Source of the DNA: Diaphorobacter sp. HDW4A
Lineage (GTDB): Bacteria; Pseudomonadota; Gammaproteobacteria; Burkholderiales; Burkholderiaceae_C
Length of the DNA: 64,000 nucleotides
Assembly: GCF_011305995.1 (NCBI RefSeq)
Contig: NZ_CP049910.1
Location: 4,774,001 to 4,838,000 of the forward strand
Direction: 5' to 3'
Part shown: positions 9,082 through 18,116 of the stretch, in pieces
Layout of the letters: the number at the start of each line of letters is the position of its first letter
How positions within the stretch are numbered: position 1 is the first letter of the stretch
The notes under the pieces: generated by a model
What the model saw: only the letters and a program-made list of their open reading frames with translations
Told to the model about the DNA's origin: nothing
Databases searched by the model: none
Program-made: the position numbers and the translations under genes

Positions 9082-9524
9082 CAAACGCTCTCCACTTGGT
9101 CGAGATAGGCACCATACCCCTCGACGGCCATCACTTCGCGAGGAATAAAGCGCAAAGATGCAGAGTTGATGCAATAGCGCAGGCCTCCTCGGTCTGCGGG
9201 GCCGTCGTTGAACACGTGGCCTAGGTGGCTGTCGCCATGCGTCGAACGAACTTCGGTGCGCACCATGCCATGCTCGGTGTCGCGTAATTCGTTCACATTC
9301 GCCGGAACGATCGGCTTGGTAAAGCTTGGCCAGCCAGTACCCGAATTGAACTTGTCCGCTGAGGCGAACAGCGGCTCTCCCGACACTATGTCGACATAAA
9401 TGCCAGGCTCCTTGTTGTCGTTGTACTCTCCCGAGAAGGGCCTTTCGGTGCCCGACTTCTGGGTAACCCGACGTTGCTCGGGGGTCAGGCGGTCAAGTGC
9501 TGCTTGCGACTTTTCAAACTTCAT
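9081..9524 (-). CDS. msrB: Peptide methionine-R-sulfoxide reductase MsrB
   Basis: The 147-residue protein carries the SelR-domain signatures [45 protein letters not shown] and the catalytic Cys in [11 protein letters not shown]. The two CxxC zinc ligands of zinc-type MsrB proteins are absent ([15 protein letters not shown]), so this is a zinc-free form. It reduces the R epimer of methionine sulfoxide, complementing the coupled msrA. ATG at 9524 follows AGGAGAAC, a good ribosome site. It is the first gene of the likely unit msrB-msrA-GST-corA and faces an RclR-like regulator across 540 bp. Confidence 0.97.
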   Translation of the reverse strand: MKFEKSQAALDRLTPEQRRVTQKSGTERPFSGEYNDNKEPGIYVDIVSGEPLFASADKFNSGTGWPSFTKPIVPANVNELRDTEHGMVRTEVRSTHGDSHLGHVFNDGPADRGGLRYCINSASLRFIPREVMAVEGYGAYLDQVESV

Positions 9525-10066
9525 GAAGTTCTCCTATGCTTAATTAGGGGCTAGGCACACTACGTTCAGCGCATCTTCTTAGTCATCAGAAGTGCCCTCC
9601 CTGAATCACCGGAAACACCCAATACTCATCTGGCGATAGGCGTAGACTGTCTATACGGCAAGAGAACAGTGAAAGCGGTAATCCTCAAGGACTATTGCTG
9701 CAGAACTTGCCTATCGCATCAGCTGCGAGCTTTTGGTTTACAAGACTCAGAACAAGTCCGCCTTTCACGCGGCAAAACGCATTTGTTGATGAAATGAAGC
9801 CTGCGGGATGAGCCAGATCAGTTTTGCGGACGTGGAGCAGAAAGCAGTCGCAGTGTCTCTAGACCATTGTTTCTTGGGTGTCCTCAGAGGTCAACAGGCC
9901 AATGTGTTTCATCGTCCGGCAAAAGAAGCCAAGAAACCTGAAGTGAGCCGCCCGTCTGAGACAGGCTCCGGTCAGAGCGGAACAGCCCGTCGCGGAGGCG
10001 CTGGCGTTTGCGTACCATCGGGATTGCGAGACGCCGCTCGACTTAAATTCACGTGGAGGCAGAAGC
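9525..10066. promoter_or_regulatory. Divergent control region between msrB and an AraC/RclR-like regulator
   Basis: This gap separates the minus-strand msrBA set from the plus-strand regulator, the usual layout for an AraC-type activator and its target. No protein is supportable inside it, although frames are open. I could not mark a definite -35/-10 pair or a repeated regulator site by eye. Confidence 0.4.
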
Positions 10067-11023
10067 TTGAACGAACGACCGTTACTACGAATATCGCCAG
10101 GGGATCTCGAAGGTTTGCTTGGTACTCTCGATGTCAGTTTCGTTGCCCTTACGGAATGCGTGGTGAGCATGGGGTACAGCCTGGAACTGGGCGGTATGAA
10201 CGCGCCTGGGATCCATTACAACGTCGTTGGTACTGGTCGGGCCGTGTTTGGCAATCGCGACCCTATACCGTTGATGCCCCACACGTTGATCATTGTGCCG
10301 CCCAATTCATCGTTTCGAATTGAGGTCGAAGGCAGCATGGGCTTCACAGCTCTGCGCTCCGTCAAGAAGCAGCCGCAGATGACCTCGTCGAGCACCATAC
10401 GCAGATTCTCCGCAGGAGATGGAGATCCTTCCCTAATACTGGTGTGCGGTTACTTTTACGCTACCTACGGCGCCTGCGCCGACCTCTTCGCTGGCTTGAC
10501 GGAGCCCATCTTCGAACAGTTCGACGTTGACGATCACGTCGACACGAAACTCCAGACAGCACTCAGCGAACTCGTCGCACAGGAAGTTGGCAGCGGTGCG
10601 ATGAGTGCGGCTTTGCTAAAACAAGTCATTGTGCTGCTTTTACGGAGGTCGCTCGTCTCCATGAACGCCTGGGTGGAGCGTTTCTCGGTGCTCAAAGATC
10701 CTCTGGTCGCAAAAGCTTTTGCCGAAATGGCCATGCGTCCTGCCGATGATCATTCACTGCAAAGCCTCGCCCACACTGCCTGCCTCAGTCGTTCTGCTTT
10801 CGCCGCTCGATTTACTGAGGCTATCGGAAAGGCTCCGATGCAGGTACTGCGGGAGCTCCGACTGCGGCAAGCGATGTTCCAGCTGAAAGGCAGCGGCCTC
10901 GCCATCGATCTCGTCGCTCGCAATGCTGGATATGCCAGCCGGAGCAGTTTTACAAAGGCATTTCGAAGGACCTATGGAATAGAGCCCTCCGCAGTCCGTC
11001 GCACCGATGCGACGGCAGTTTAG
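10067..11023 (+). CDS. AraC-family regulator with Cupin_6 sensor domain, RclR-like
   Basis: The start is TTG at 10067, placed by GGAGG ten bases upstream; family similarity begins there (LLRISPGDLEGLLGTLDV). Residues 1-190 form a Cupin_6-type sensor. The last 110 residues hold two helix-turn-helix motifs (SLQSLAHTACLSRSAFAARF and IDLVARNAGYASRSSFTKAF). Cys31 (ALTECVVS) and Cys127 (LILVCGYF) align by eye with Cys21 and Cys89 of E. coli RclR, the pair required for sensing hypochlorous acid. It also has Cys137. It is divergent from msrBA and is the likely regulator of that set. A second member is at 44581-45567. Confidence 0.88.
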   Translation: MNERPLLRISPGDLEGLLGTLDVSFVALTECVVSMGYSLELGGMNAPGIHYNVVGTGRAVFGNRDPIPLMPHTLIIVPPNSSFRIEVEGSMGFTALRSVKKQPQMTSSSTIRRFSAGDGDPSLILVCGYFYATYGACADLFAGLTEPIFEQFDVDDHVDTKLQTALSELVAQEVGSGAMSAALLKQVIVLLLRRSLVSMNAWVERFSVLKDPLVAKAFAEMAMRPADDHSLQSLAHTACLSRSAFAARFTEAIGKAPMQVLRELRLRQAMFQLKGSGLAIDLVARNAGYASRSSFTKAFRRTYGIEPSAVRRTDATAV

Positions 11024-11049
11024 CCTGACTCAGGATGTAGCGCCCTGCC

Positions 11050-11553
11050 CTACGCCCGATCACAGGCTTGCTCCATATCGCGCATATGCTTACACAGAGA
11101 AACCGCTTCATCCAATAGGTCCCCCGCGGAAACAACGGACGTCACCACTTCCGACCCGCGTTCAATTGTCTTGTGCACAGGACAGCGTGAGACGACTTCG
11201 AGGAGCTTCTGTTGCTGCTCGTCGCTCAGGCTTCCATCAAGCCGTATTTCTACGCCAAAGGAGTCCGTCGCGTCTAGTCCATTCCGGCGATGCGTGATCT
11301 TCACCCGAATCCGCTCCAGTGGCCACTTCTTGCGGGAAGCATACAAACGCATAGTCATCACCGAACAGGTTCCGAGGGCTGCGCTCAACAAATCGTACGG
11401 GTTGGGACCGGACCCAAGCCCCCCTATGCCTATTGGTTCATCCACGATGAATGTGGAGGAGCCAGCCCGCACTTTCAGCTGAAACGGGCCATTCTTGGTC
11501 TCGTCGATGACGATGGACTCCCCCACCACATCGGGTCGCTGATTCGTAGCCAT
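11050..11553 (-). CDS. OsmC/Ohr-family protein
   Basis: The 167-residue product starts at ATG 11553, nine bases after GGAGGGG; a GTG at 11562 is also in frame. It shows the OsmC fold markers IGGLGSGPNPYDLLSAALGT followed by Cys (CSVMTMRLYA) and, later, VVSRCPVHKTIERG with the second conserved Cys. Family members reduce organic hydroperoxides or act in osmotic/oxidative stress using these cysteines. This YhfA-like subtype with CPVH is less well studied. It is convergent with the AraC regulator at 10067, with 26 bp between stops. A relative is fused to a hydrolase at 57045-58277. Confidence 0.9.
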   Translation of the reverse strand: MATNQRPDVVGESIVIDETKNGPFQLKVRAGSSTFIVDEPIGIGGLGSGPNPYDLLSAALGTCSVMTMRLYASRKKWPLERIRVKITHRRNGLDATDSFGVEIRLDGSLSDEQQQKLLEVVSRCPVHKTIERGSEVVTSVVSAGDLLDEAVSLCKHMRDMEQACDRA

Positions 11554-11898
11554 ATGAAACACCCCTCCAGGCGCCTGAAGTCTCTACTGGTCTAACGATC
11601 GCCAGAAACTGCCGGACGCGGTTACCAGATTGGAGAGCCTTTTCATGCTCACCCCCTACGACGTGGGCGACGCACCCGTAAGGTGCACCCGTGCCAGCAA
11701 CTGAGAATGTACCCCCACCAAGACGTCACTGAATCCGGAAGAAGCGTCCGGCCCGCAGCGCCGAGTGGGGCCCTTCGCGTCGACCGCACGAGTCGCCCCC
11801 CCCCACCGCATTGATCGACCTGAGCAGTTTTCCCAGCAATCGATTTCTGCTTGGGATGTACCCAGCCCGGCCGGGTGGAGTGCCGGGTCGAGCCCATC

Positions 11899-11963
11899 GT
11901 CAGCGCTTGCGATAGTCCTTATGCTCCGGCTCGGCCTCCCAAAAATCACCTGCTACATGCTGT
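11899..11963 (-). pseudogene. C-terminal relic of a third msrA
   Basis: The minus strand reads [19 protein letters not shown] then a stop. This nearly repeats [17 protein letters not shown] of the msrA at 8566-9081. No other part of MsrA could be found nearby. The nucleotide match (TGCTCCGGCTCGGCCTCCC) is strong, so this is a real fragment and not chance. Confidence 0.75.
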
Positions 11964-12399
11964 AAAAAGCGGCCACTATGCTGGGAATGAATTTCAGCCA
12001 GTCATCGAATGAACCTCACTCAATGCTGGCACAACGTGCGTTCTTGAGGTAGGTGCAGTGTCCACATGTGCCCGGACTGGACAAGTCGCGGACCGACTAC
12101 CAGGCACCCCCGTGAAAAAGCGGGCCACGCGCAGCACGACCGGGCGCGAGTCTCTGGAACAGCTGGGAGCCAGTTCTTGTTTCCGGCAATAGGCCTGAAG
12201 TCCGAAAGAAGTGGTCGTTTGATCGATTCATTCGTGGAGTCAACGATCTGGCGTGGACGACCGATGACCTTGCGCCATCATCCATGCAGGGTTATCTCTC
12301 CGTTCCTGGTTAGGCAAGCACGAACGGGAGCGCTGACGCTCGCGAAACCAGGCGAAAGCCTTAACCCGCGCTCATCCGAAGCCGCAAGAGGAACGTCAG
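11964..12399. other. Upstream region of gshB, no supportable gene
   Basis: Together with 11563-11898 this stretch holds only short frames without motifs. A purine-rich GAGGAACGTCAG just before 12400 serves gshB as ribosome site. Confidence 0.4.
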
Positions 12400-13401
12400 A
12401 TGAAGAAGCTTTTGTTTGTCGTCGATCCGCTGGACCAGTTCAAGGTCTACAAGGACACCACTTTCTCAATCATGCGTGAGGCCCAGTGGCGCGGCTACCT
12501 CATAGCGGCATGCCTGCCGCAAGACATTCAGTGGAAGTCAGGCGGTTTTGTCATGGCCACCGTGCAGCAAATCAGCCTGACTGGATCCCAGCCCGGCTGG
12601 TACCGTGTCCACAACACGATGCGAATGGCCCTAAAAGACTTTGACGCTGTCCTCATGCGCAAGGACCCACCATTCAACGCGGAGTACATCTACGCCACCC
12701 ACCTCCTCGAACAAGCTGAACGGGAGGACGGCAACGTAGTGAACAGACCGCGGGCACTTCGCGACCATCCGGAGAAGCTCGCAATCATGGAGTTTCCTGA
12801 GCTCGTACCGCCAACGCTGGTTACACGCAATGCGGCGTCCGTGCGGGACTTCCACGCGGAGCATGGCGACATCATTCTCAAGCCGCTTGATGGAATGGGT
12901 GGCAAAGGCATCTTCCGTGTCGGAAAAGACGCGCTGAATCTCGGCGTCATCATCGAGACGCTAAACAAGGATGGTGCCGAAACCATCATGGTCCAGCGCT
13001 TTGTGCCGCAGATCGTCGACGGCGACAAGCGCATCCTCATAATTAACGGCGAGCCCGTGCCCTTTGTCTTGGCCCGCATTCCGCAGGGCACTGAAGTGCG
13101 CGGCAATTTGGCTGTTGGGGGCAAAGGTGTGGCGCAGCCCTTGACGCCGCGCAATCGTGAAATCGCCGAAACTATCGGACGAGTGCTTGCGCCCCGCGGA
13201 CTCCTACTCATTGGGCTTGATGTAATTGGTGATTCCGTCACTGAGATCAATGTCACCAGTCCTACCGGCTTTCAAGAAATCACCGACCAAACCGGCTTCA
13301 ACGTCCCGGCGCTCTTCGTTGACGCATTGGAGCGGACCACACGTACAACGAACGATGAACCCCTGCAGCGCCCGCAGTGGTCCACGGCGCACATCAATTA
13401 A
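12400..13401 (+). CDS. gshB: Glutathione synthetase
   Basis: The 333-residue ATP-grasp enzyme joins gamma-glutamylcysteine and glycine. The N-terminal substrate domain starts MKKLLFVVDPLDQFKVYKDT, with the family's VMDPI..I.P.KDT pattern. Then come MRKDPPFNAEYIYATHLLEQ, the central ATP-grasp part HGDIILKPLDGMGGKGIFRV, RFVPQIVDGDKRILIINGEP, and the C-terminal metal-binding EINVTSPTGFQEI. Length and motif order match proteobacterial GshB. Glutathione made here would feed grxC and the GST. No gshA is in the window. A burdened promoter region with decayed DNA precedes it, so its expression signals may be recent. Confidence 0.96.
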   Translation: MKKLLFVVDPLDQFKVYKDTTFSIMREAQWRGYLIAACLPQDIQWKSGGFVMATVQQISLTGSQPGWYRVHNTMRMALKDFDAVLMRKDPPFNAEYIYATHLLEQAEREDGNVVNRPRALRDHPEKLAIMEFPELVPPTLVTRNAASVRDFHAEHGDIILKPLDGMGGKGIFRVGKDALNLGVIIETLNKDGAETIMVQRFVPQIVDGDKRILIINGEPVPFVLARIPQGTEVRGNLAVGGKGVAQPLTPRNREIAETIGRVLAPRGLLLIGLDVIGDSVTEINVTSPTGFQEITDQTGFNVPALFVDALERTTRTTNDEPLQRPQWSTAHIN

Positions 13402-13522
13402 TCCTTCAACTTTTGGGCTCGGATATGTTCGAAAAGTTGCACGTAATTTGCCATCCAAACGTTTCGCTGAGCATCTGAGAGATGCGAAAGTCCGTTCGAC
13501 ATCAACACAACAGGTGTATTCA

Positions 13523-14530
13523 ATGAAAGCAATTGGCTATCGGGTCCCGGGAAACATCGATCGCGAAGATTCTTTCGTCGATATCGAACTGCCGCAGCCA
13601 AAGCCTGCGGGGCGCGACATCCTTGTCGAGGTCAAGGCAGTGTCGGTCAATCCGGTCGACTACAAGGTGCGCCAAGGCACTGCACCCCTGAACGAAGAGT
13701 GGAAAGTCGTGGGCTACGACGCGGCCGGTATCGTTACGGAGGTAGGTCCGGAGACGCAATTTTTCAAGCCGGGCGACGAAGTCTTCTACGCGGGCTCGAT
13801 AGACCGCTCGGGAACAAATGCGCAGTTCCACCTGGTCGACGAGCGCATTGTGGGGTCCAAACCGCGCACATTGGGTTTCGCCGAGGCGGCTGCAATGCCG
13901 TTGACATCCATCACTGCATGGGAGGCGTTGTTTGATCGCCTCGACGTTCGGCGTGAGGTGCCTGGTGCCGCACGCGCTATCGTGATCGTCGGGGGCGCTG
14001 GTGGGGTCGGTTCGATGGCAGTACAGCTCGCACGCTACCTGACCGATCTCACAGTGGTCGCCACGGCTTCAAGGCCTGAGACGTCGGCTTGGGCCAGTCA
14101 AATGGGTGCCCATCACGTGATCGATCACAGCAAGCCTCTAGCCGCCCAAGTTGCGGCATTGAACATCGGCGCACCCAGCTTCGTGTTCTCCACCACGCAG
14201 ACCAACCGCCATGCCAGCGAGATCGCGGAGCTCATTGCGCCGCAGGGGCGCTTCGCTCTTATCGACGGGTTGGCCGATGCTGGCTTGTTCATGCGCAAAT
14301 CGGTTTCGATCCACTGGGAGTTGATGTTCACGCGACCGCTGTTCAAGACGGCGGACATCGATGGGCAGCACACGCTCCTCAACGAAGTTGCACGTCTGGT
14401 GGACGAGGGCGTACTGCGCACCACCATGACCGAGCGGTTCGCGCCTCTCAACGCGGCCAATCTTAAGCGCGTGCACAAGCTCGTGGAGACCGGCACAACC
14501 CGCGGAAAGTACGTACTGGAGGGATTCTGA
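13523..14530 (+). CDS. Zinc-type alcohol dehydrogenase-like / quinone oxidoreductase (MDR superfamily)
   Basis: The frame is open from 13226, inside gshB, but the family N-terminus MKAIGYRVPGNIDREDSFVD begins at ATG 13523. The 335-residue product has the GroES-like N-terminal part (GYDAAGIVTEVGP, PGDEVFYAG) and a Rossmann NADPH-binding part with VGGAGGVGSMAVQLAR. No zinc-ligand cysteines are evident, so it belongs to the zinc-free quinone-oxidoreductase branch often called zinc-binding alcohol dehydrogenase. Such enzymes reduce reactive quinones or enones with NADPH. The stop codon overlaps the start of the DUF1330 gene by one base (TGATG). Confidence 0.9.
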   Translation: MKAIGYRVPGNIDREDSFVDIELPQPKPAGRDILVEVKAVSVNPVDYKVRQGTAPLNEEWKVVGYDAAGIVTEVGPETQFFKPGDEVFYAGSIDRSGTNAQFHLVDERIVGSKPRTLGFAEAAAMPLTSITAWEALFDRLDVRREVPGAARAIVIVGGAGGVGSMAVQLARYLTDLTVVATASRPETSAWASQMGAHHVIDHSKPLAAQVAALNIGAPSFVFSTTQTNRHASEIAELIAPQGRFALIDGLADAGLFMRKSVSIHWELMFTRPLFKTADIDGQHTLLNEVARLVDEGVLRTTMTERFAPLNAANLKRVHKLVETGTTRGKYVLEGF

Positions 14531-14868
14531 TGAGCAATACAAGTAATGCAATTAGCCCCCCGAAGGCTTACGTGATTTTCATCAAAGAAAGCATCCACGA
14601 CGAAGTCGAGATGGGGCGCTACAAGGCGGCGGTCGGCGCGAGCTTCAAGGGCCACTCTCCCAGCTTTCTTGCGGCTTACGGCGCTCTGGAGGTCTTGGAG
14701 GGCGCGCCCGCGGAGGGAGTGGTCCTCATTGAGTTCCCGGACATGGAGAAAGCGCGCGCGTGGTATCACAGTCCAGCCTATCAGGAAGCGGCGCGGCATC
14801 GATTCGCCGGTGCCGTTTACCGCGGACTGATCGTTGAAGGAACTGCTCCACCTGAGACGAAACCATGA
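14530..14868 (+). CDS. DUF1330 domain protein
   Basis: The 112-residue product has the ferredoxin-like dimeric alpha/beta barrel markers of DUF1330: KAYVIFIKESIHDEVEMGRY near the start, AYGALEVLEG in the middle, and VLIEFPDMEKARAWYHSPAY towards the end. The family's function is unknown. It is often found in detoxification operons, as here behind the oxidoreductase with a one-base overlap. The start ATG at 14530 is fixed by this coupling. Confidence 0.88.
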   Translation: MSNTSNAISPPKAYVIFIKESIHDEVEMGRYKAAVGASFKGHSPSFLAAYGALEVLEGAPAEGVVLIEFPDMEKARAWYHSPAYQEAARHRFAGAVYRGLIVEGTAPPETKP

Positions 14869-14943
14869 AGCTGTTCCTTGCCGCCTGAGCATGGCTGACT
14901 GCCGAAGCGCACATAGGTGCGCCGGCCGCAAACCTGAGCTACC

Positions 14944-15130
14944 CCTTACGACGCCCGCCAGCGCTTCGCAGCGAGCGCTGATGCGCTCATCGAAGCTGCC
15001 CGCGTGGCATCCAAGGCTATCAGCATCGAAGTCGCCATCGCCGTCACTGATCCCAGCGGCCACCTGGTAGCAGGATCAGGACGCAGCCGAGGTGGCGTTG
15101 CGCACGCTGGGTTTCGAAGTCCAGGGCTGA
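14944..15130 (+). pseudogene. HbpS/GlcG-like (DUF336) protein remnant with internal deletion
   Basis: The frame from 14944 reads ADALIEAARVASKAISIEVA then IAVTDPSGHLVAGSG. This is the conserved core of the HbpS/GlcG family (A.A.A......V.VAVVD..GHLVA). The expected middle block (R.DGA and the GG.P...G..VGAIGVSG segment) is absent. In another frame a typical family C-terminus follows at once (QDQDAAEVALRTLGFEVQG, stop at 15128). A deletion of roughly 60 codons with frame change explains this. There is no credible start codon. Confidence 0.5.
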
Positions 15131-15261
15131 TTCTGCCGCCCAGCTGAGTTGCGATCCGCCACTTCGCCAACTGCACGCTCATTCGCGAAAGGATTTGTGC
15201 CCAACATCGTGCCTCGTGCGCTTCCTTTTCTGTCAGGTTGTACAGGAAAGAAATTGCATCT

Positions 15262-16800
15262 TCAAACGGTCTTCGTCATGTACCCCATCCAAGGCCAATA
15301 GGTCAGCGCGAAGACAACCAGAAGCGCGGTGGCCACCAATGTGATGACGAAGCCGGTGCGAATGAAGTCACGCGCGTCGAACGTGCCTGTGCCGTAGGCA
15401 ATCATGTTCTGCGGCGCGTTCACCGGAAGGATGAATCCAAAGCTCACGACGAACTGCAACAACATCGTCATCCCGATCAAGTTGATGCCCGGCGTTTGCA
15501 CGGCCAACAGTACGCTCATGATGATGGGAATCATCGTCGAGGCGAGTGCCGTGGCGCTGGCAAAGCCGAGGTGGATGACGATCAAGAACAGCGACAGCAG
15601 CATCAGGATGACGAAGGCGCTGGCGTGTTGCAGACCAAGGTTCTGCACAATCAGGCTGGCGAGCCACCCGGCCGCATTTGTCCTCAGCAACGCGCTTCCC
15701 ACGCTGATGCCGACCGCGAACAGCACGACCGTGCCCCACGGAAATCCCTGCTGCGATTCTTTCCAGTCCATCACCCCCAGGCGAGGCAGAAGCATCAAGG
15801 CAATCGCGGCGATGGTTGTGGACGACGTATCGAAGTCGTGCAGCACCTTCTCGGTCGCCCAAAAGCCCAGCAGCACCAGGACGATCACCAGAAGCTTCCA
15901 CTCTCTAGCAGTCGTCTTACCGATCGCGTCCAGCTGCTTTCGTATGGTCGCCTGCCCGCCCTCGATCTCCTTCATCTCCGGTTTCATCATGCGGGTCATG
16001 ATGAAGTAGACCGCGACGCTCATCAGTGCGGAGAACGGCGCCCCGGCAATGAACCACTCCATCCATGTGATCGTGGCCTGGAACTGTTTTTCGATGAAGC
16101 CGATGGCCACCAAGTTCTGCGCCGCCGCGGTCTTGATGCCGATGTTCCAGACGCTGGCCGTCTGCGCGGCGGCGATCACCAGCAGGCCCGCGAATCGACT
16201 GCGCTTGTCCACCTTGAAGGCAAGGATGAAGCCCATCATGATGGGCACCAGGCAAGCCACCCGCGCCGTTGTACTGGGCACGATGAACGACAGCAGGAAG
16301 CCCACGACCATGGCGCCGATCACGATGTGGTTGGTACGCGCATCGACTTTGGTGAGCACGAGCAGCGCAATGCGCCGGTCAAGCCCCGTGGCCGTCATGG
16401 CGGCGGCGATGAAGCAGGCTGCCGCGACCAATGCCACGGCACTGTTTGAGAAGCCCGACAGTGCCAGGCCCAGCGCCGCGCCGGTCCCCATGTCACCGCT
16501 GGCTGGCTTCGCGGCATCGGGGACCGCAGCCAGAAGGAAGATCATCAATGCGCCGACTACCACGGCGCTCACCGCATAGTCCAGCGCCTCGGTCATCCAG
16601 ACGATCACGGCGAAGGCCAGTACCGCCAGCATGACCTGGCCGGCCGCGGGTAACCCCGGCGCAGCCGGCATCCATAGCACGGCCAACAAGGCGGCGGTTG
16701 CAAGCACGAGGCCGGCCGTCTTGATGTTGTGCCGTTTCGAAGAGGGCGGCACGGAAGGCACCTGTGTCTCAAGAGGAACGGCATTCACGGGCTGATTCAT
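15262..16800 (-). CDS. DASS (SLC13) family anion:Na+ symporter
   Basis: The 512-residue membrane protein has 11-13 hydrophobic segments separated by one long polar loop near residue 270. Two pseudo-repeat substrate motifs are visible: SFIVPSTTARVACLVPIMMG (the SNT-type helix tip, here STT) and SFGFILPVNAPQNMIAYGTG. Family members import di- and tricarboxylates or sulfate with Na+ across the inner membrane; the substrate cannot be told from sequence alone. ATG at 16800 follows GGAAAATC. It stands alone between the HbpS remnant and cbpM. A long opposite-strand frame is a shadow of the strong codon bias. Confidence 0.92.
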   Translation of the reverse strand: MNQPVNAVPLETQVPSVPPSSKRHNIKTAGLVLATAALLAVLWMPAAPGLPAAGQVMLAVLAFAVIVWMTEALDYAVSAVVVGALMIFLLAAVPDAAKPASGDMGTGAALGLALSGFSNSAVALVAAACFIAAAMTATGLDRRIALLVLTKVDARTNHIVIGAMVVGFLLSFIVPSTTARVACLVPIMMGFILAFKVDKRSRFAGLLVIAAAQTASVWNIGIKTAAAQNLVAIGFIEKQFQATITWMEWFIAGAPFSALMSVAVYFIMTRMMKPEMKEIEGGQATIRKQLDAIGKTTAREWKLLVIVLVLLGFWATEKVLHDFDTSSTTIAAIALMLLPRLGVMDWKESQQGFPWGTVVLFAVGISVGSALLRTNAAGWLASLIVQNLGLQHASAFVILMLLSLFLIVIHLGFASATALASTMIPIIMSVLLAVQTPGINLIGMTMLLQFVVSFGFILPVNAPQNMIAYGTGTFDARDFIRTGFVITLVATALLVVFALTYWPWMGYMTKTV

Positions 16801-16878
16801 GAGATTTTCCTTGTCCGTTCTGGCGATGAGCGACGGCTCCCTGTAAGTCAGCGCCTCGCCTCGCCACCGTGGAGACGT

Positions 16879-17175
16879 TCAGCGCATTTCCAATTGCTTA
16901 CGCAAACGTGCCACTTCTTCAATCAAGTCCGCCGTAAGGGCCGCCAGCTGTGGATCTGCGTCAAAGCAGGTCTCCAGGTGCGCAACCCGCCGGGCGCGCA
17001 CCAATGTGAAGCTGTCGAAGCGCCATCCTTCAGACTCCAAGTGGACCTGCAGCACGCCTGCCTCAACCCGTTGCTGCAGCCAAAGCACCTCTACGCCGCA
17101 GGCCCGCGCCGCCTCCTCCACTGAGAACGCCGCGTCGCTCAACACTTCTGCATCGTGTATAGGTCTCATGTTCAC
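16879..17175 (-). CDS. cbpM: Chaperone modulator CbpM
   Basis: The 98-residue product resembles MerR-type winged-helix domains, with FSVEEAARACGVEVLWLQQR near the start and a terminal helix DLIEEVARLRKQLEM. CbpM binds the J-domain of CbpA and blocks its co-chaperone and DNA-binding activities. It follows cbpA directly on the minus strand. The ATG at 17175 overlaps the cbpA stop by four bases (ATGA), the standard arrangement for this pair, which makes the identification secure despite the low sequence complexity. Confidence 0.92.
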   Translation of the reverse strand: MNMRPIHDAEVLSDAAFSVEEAARACGVEVLWLQQRVEAGVLQVHLESEGWRFDSFTLVRARRVAHLETCFDADPQLAALTADLIEEVARLRKQLEMR

Positions 17176-18116
17176 GCTCCTGCGACTGTCCGCGCATCGA
17201 ATCCGGGAAATGCCTGCGCCAAAGCCGAGTACGCGGCGCGCTGTCCGTCGGTGACAGCGGCCGGTAAGACGACTTCCAGCACCAGATAGAGGTCGCCGGG
17301 TTCCGATGCGGGGATGCCGCGGCCCTTCAGGCGAAGCTTTCTACCAGGCGTCCAGCCTCCGGGCACTGTTACCTCCACTGCGTCGTCCGCAGGCATTCGC
17401 ACCTGCACCGACGCCCCAAGCGCTGCTTCCCACGGAGACAGCGATAGGCGACCGTGTACGTCCTTACCGTCGACACGCCACTGTGTGTTTGCGCGGATCG
17501 CCACTTCCAACAGTAGGTCGCCCGGTGGGCCGCCGTTGACGCCGGGATTGCCCTGTCCGGCCAACCGGATGTGCTGACCCTCCCTTACTCCCTTCGGAAT
17601 ACGAACTTCCAGCTGGCGTTGCTCGTGTCTCGGATGGCCTAGATCGTCAATACGTACTGCGTCCACGGCCAGCACGCGCTGCGCTCCAAGGTAGGTATCC
17701 AGCAGTTCGAGTTCAATGCGTGCGTGTCGTACCTCACCCGGGATCGGTCCTTCAGGGCGACGCGCCCCGCCGGAGCGCGTACGGGTAGCGCGCCCAAACA
17801 GCTCCTCAAAGAAGTCACTGTGCTTCGCGTCTCCACCAACGGAAGAAAAGTCAAAGCCTTGTTGCCAGTCGGGTGGAGGCCCAAACTCGCGACCGCTTTG
17901 CGGCTGCTCTGAAAGCTGATCGTACGCGGCGCGCTTTTCTGGGTCTGAAAGAACCGCGTTGGCCTCGTTCACCTCCGCCATCCGTGCAGACGCATCTGTT
18001 TCCTTGCTGACGTCGGGGTGGAACTTGCGCGCGAGCTTGCGAAACGCCTTTTTTATATCCCCTGGCGTGGCCGTCTTCTCCACGCCGAGCGTCTTGTAGT
18101 AGTCCTTGTACTCCAT
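17172..18116 (-). CDS. cbpA: Curved-DNA-binding J-domain chaperone CbpA
   Basis: The 314-residue product starts at ATG 18116 (MEYKDYYKTLGVEKTATPGD). The N-terminal J-domain has the HPD motif in ARKFHPDVSKE. A glycine/polar linker follows, without the zinc-finger of DnaJ. Two C-terminal beta domains include VRIPKGVREGQHIRLAGQGN and VTVPGGWTPGRKLRLKGRGI. It is a DnaK co-chaperone and nucleoid protein. It is coupled to cbpM by an ATGA overlap. A broken copy of the first ~50 codons, with the DNA upstream of the gene, exists at 26912-26958 plus 35419-35525, split by a transposon. Confidence 0.95.
   Translation of the reverse strand: MEYKDYYKTLGVEKTATPGDIKKAFRKLARKFHPDVSKETDASARMAEVNEANAVLSDPEKRAAYDQLSEQPQSGREFGPPPDWQQGFDFSSVGGDAKHSDFFEELFGRATRTRSGGARRPEGPIPGEVRHARIELELLDTYLGAQRVLAVDAVRIDDLGHPRHEQRQLEVRIPKGVREGQHIRLAGQGNPGVNGGPPGDLLLEVAIRANTQWRVDGKDVHGRLSLSPWEAALGASVQVRMPADDAVEVTVPGGWTPGRKLRLKGRGIPASEPGDLYLVLEVVLPAAVTDGQRAAYSALAQAFPGFDARTVAGA

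Noticed and set aside
9808..10323. Plus-strand frame overlapping the start of the AraC gene
   Set aside because: It has no recognisable features, and the TTG-started AraC frame with its GGAGG site explains the overlap.
15238..16449. Plus-strand open frame of 403 codons opposite the DASS transporter
   Set aside because: The product is a His/Asp/Arg/Gln-rich shadow of a membrane protein gene and has no family features.
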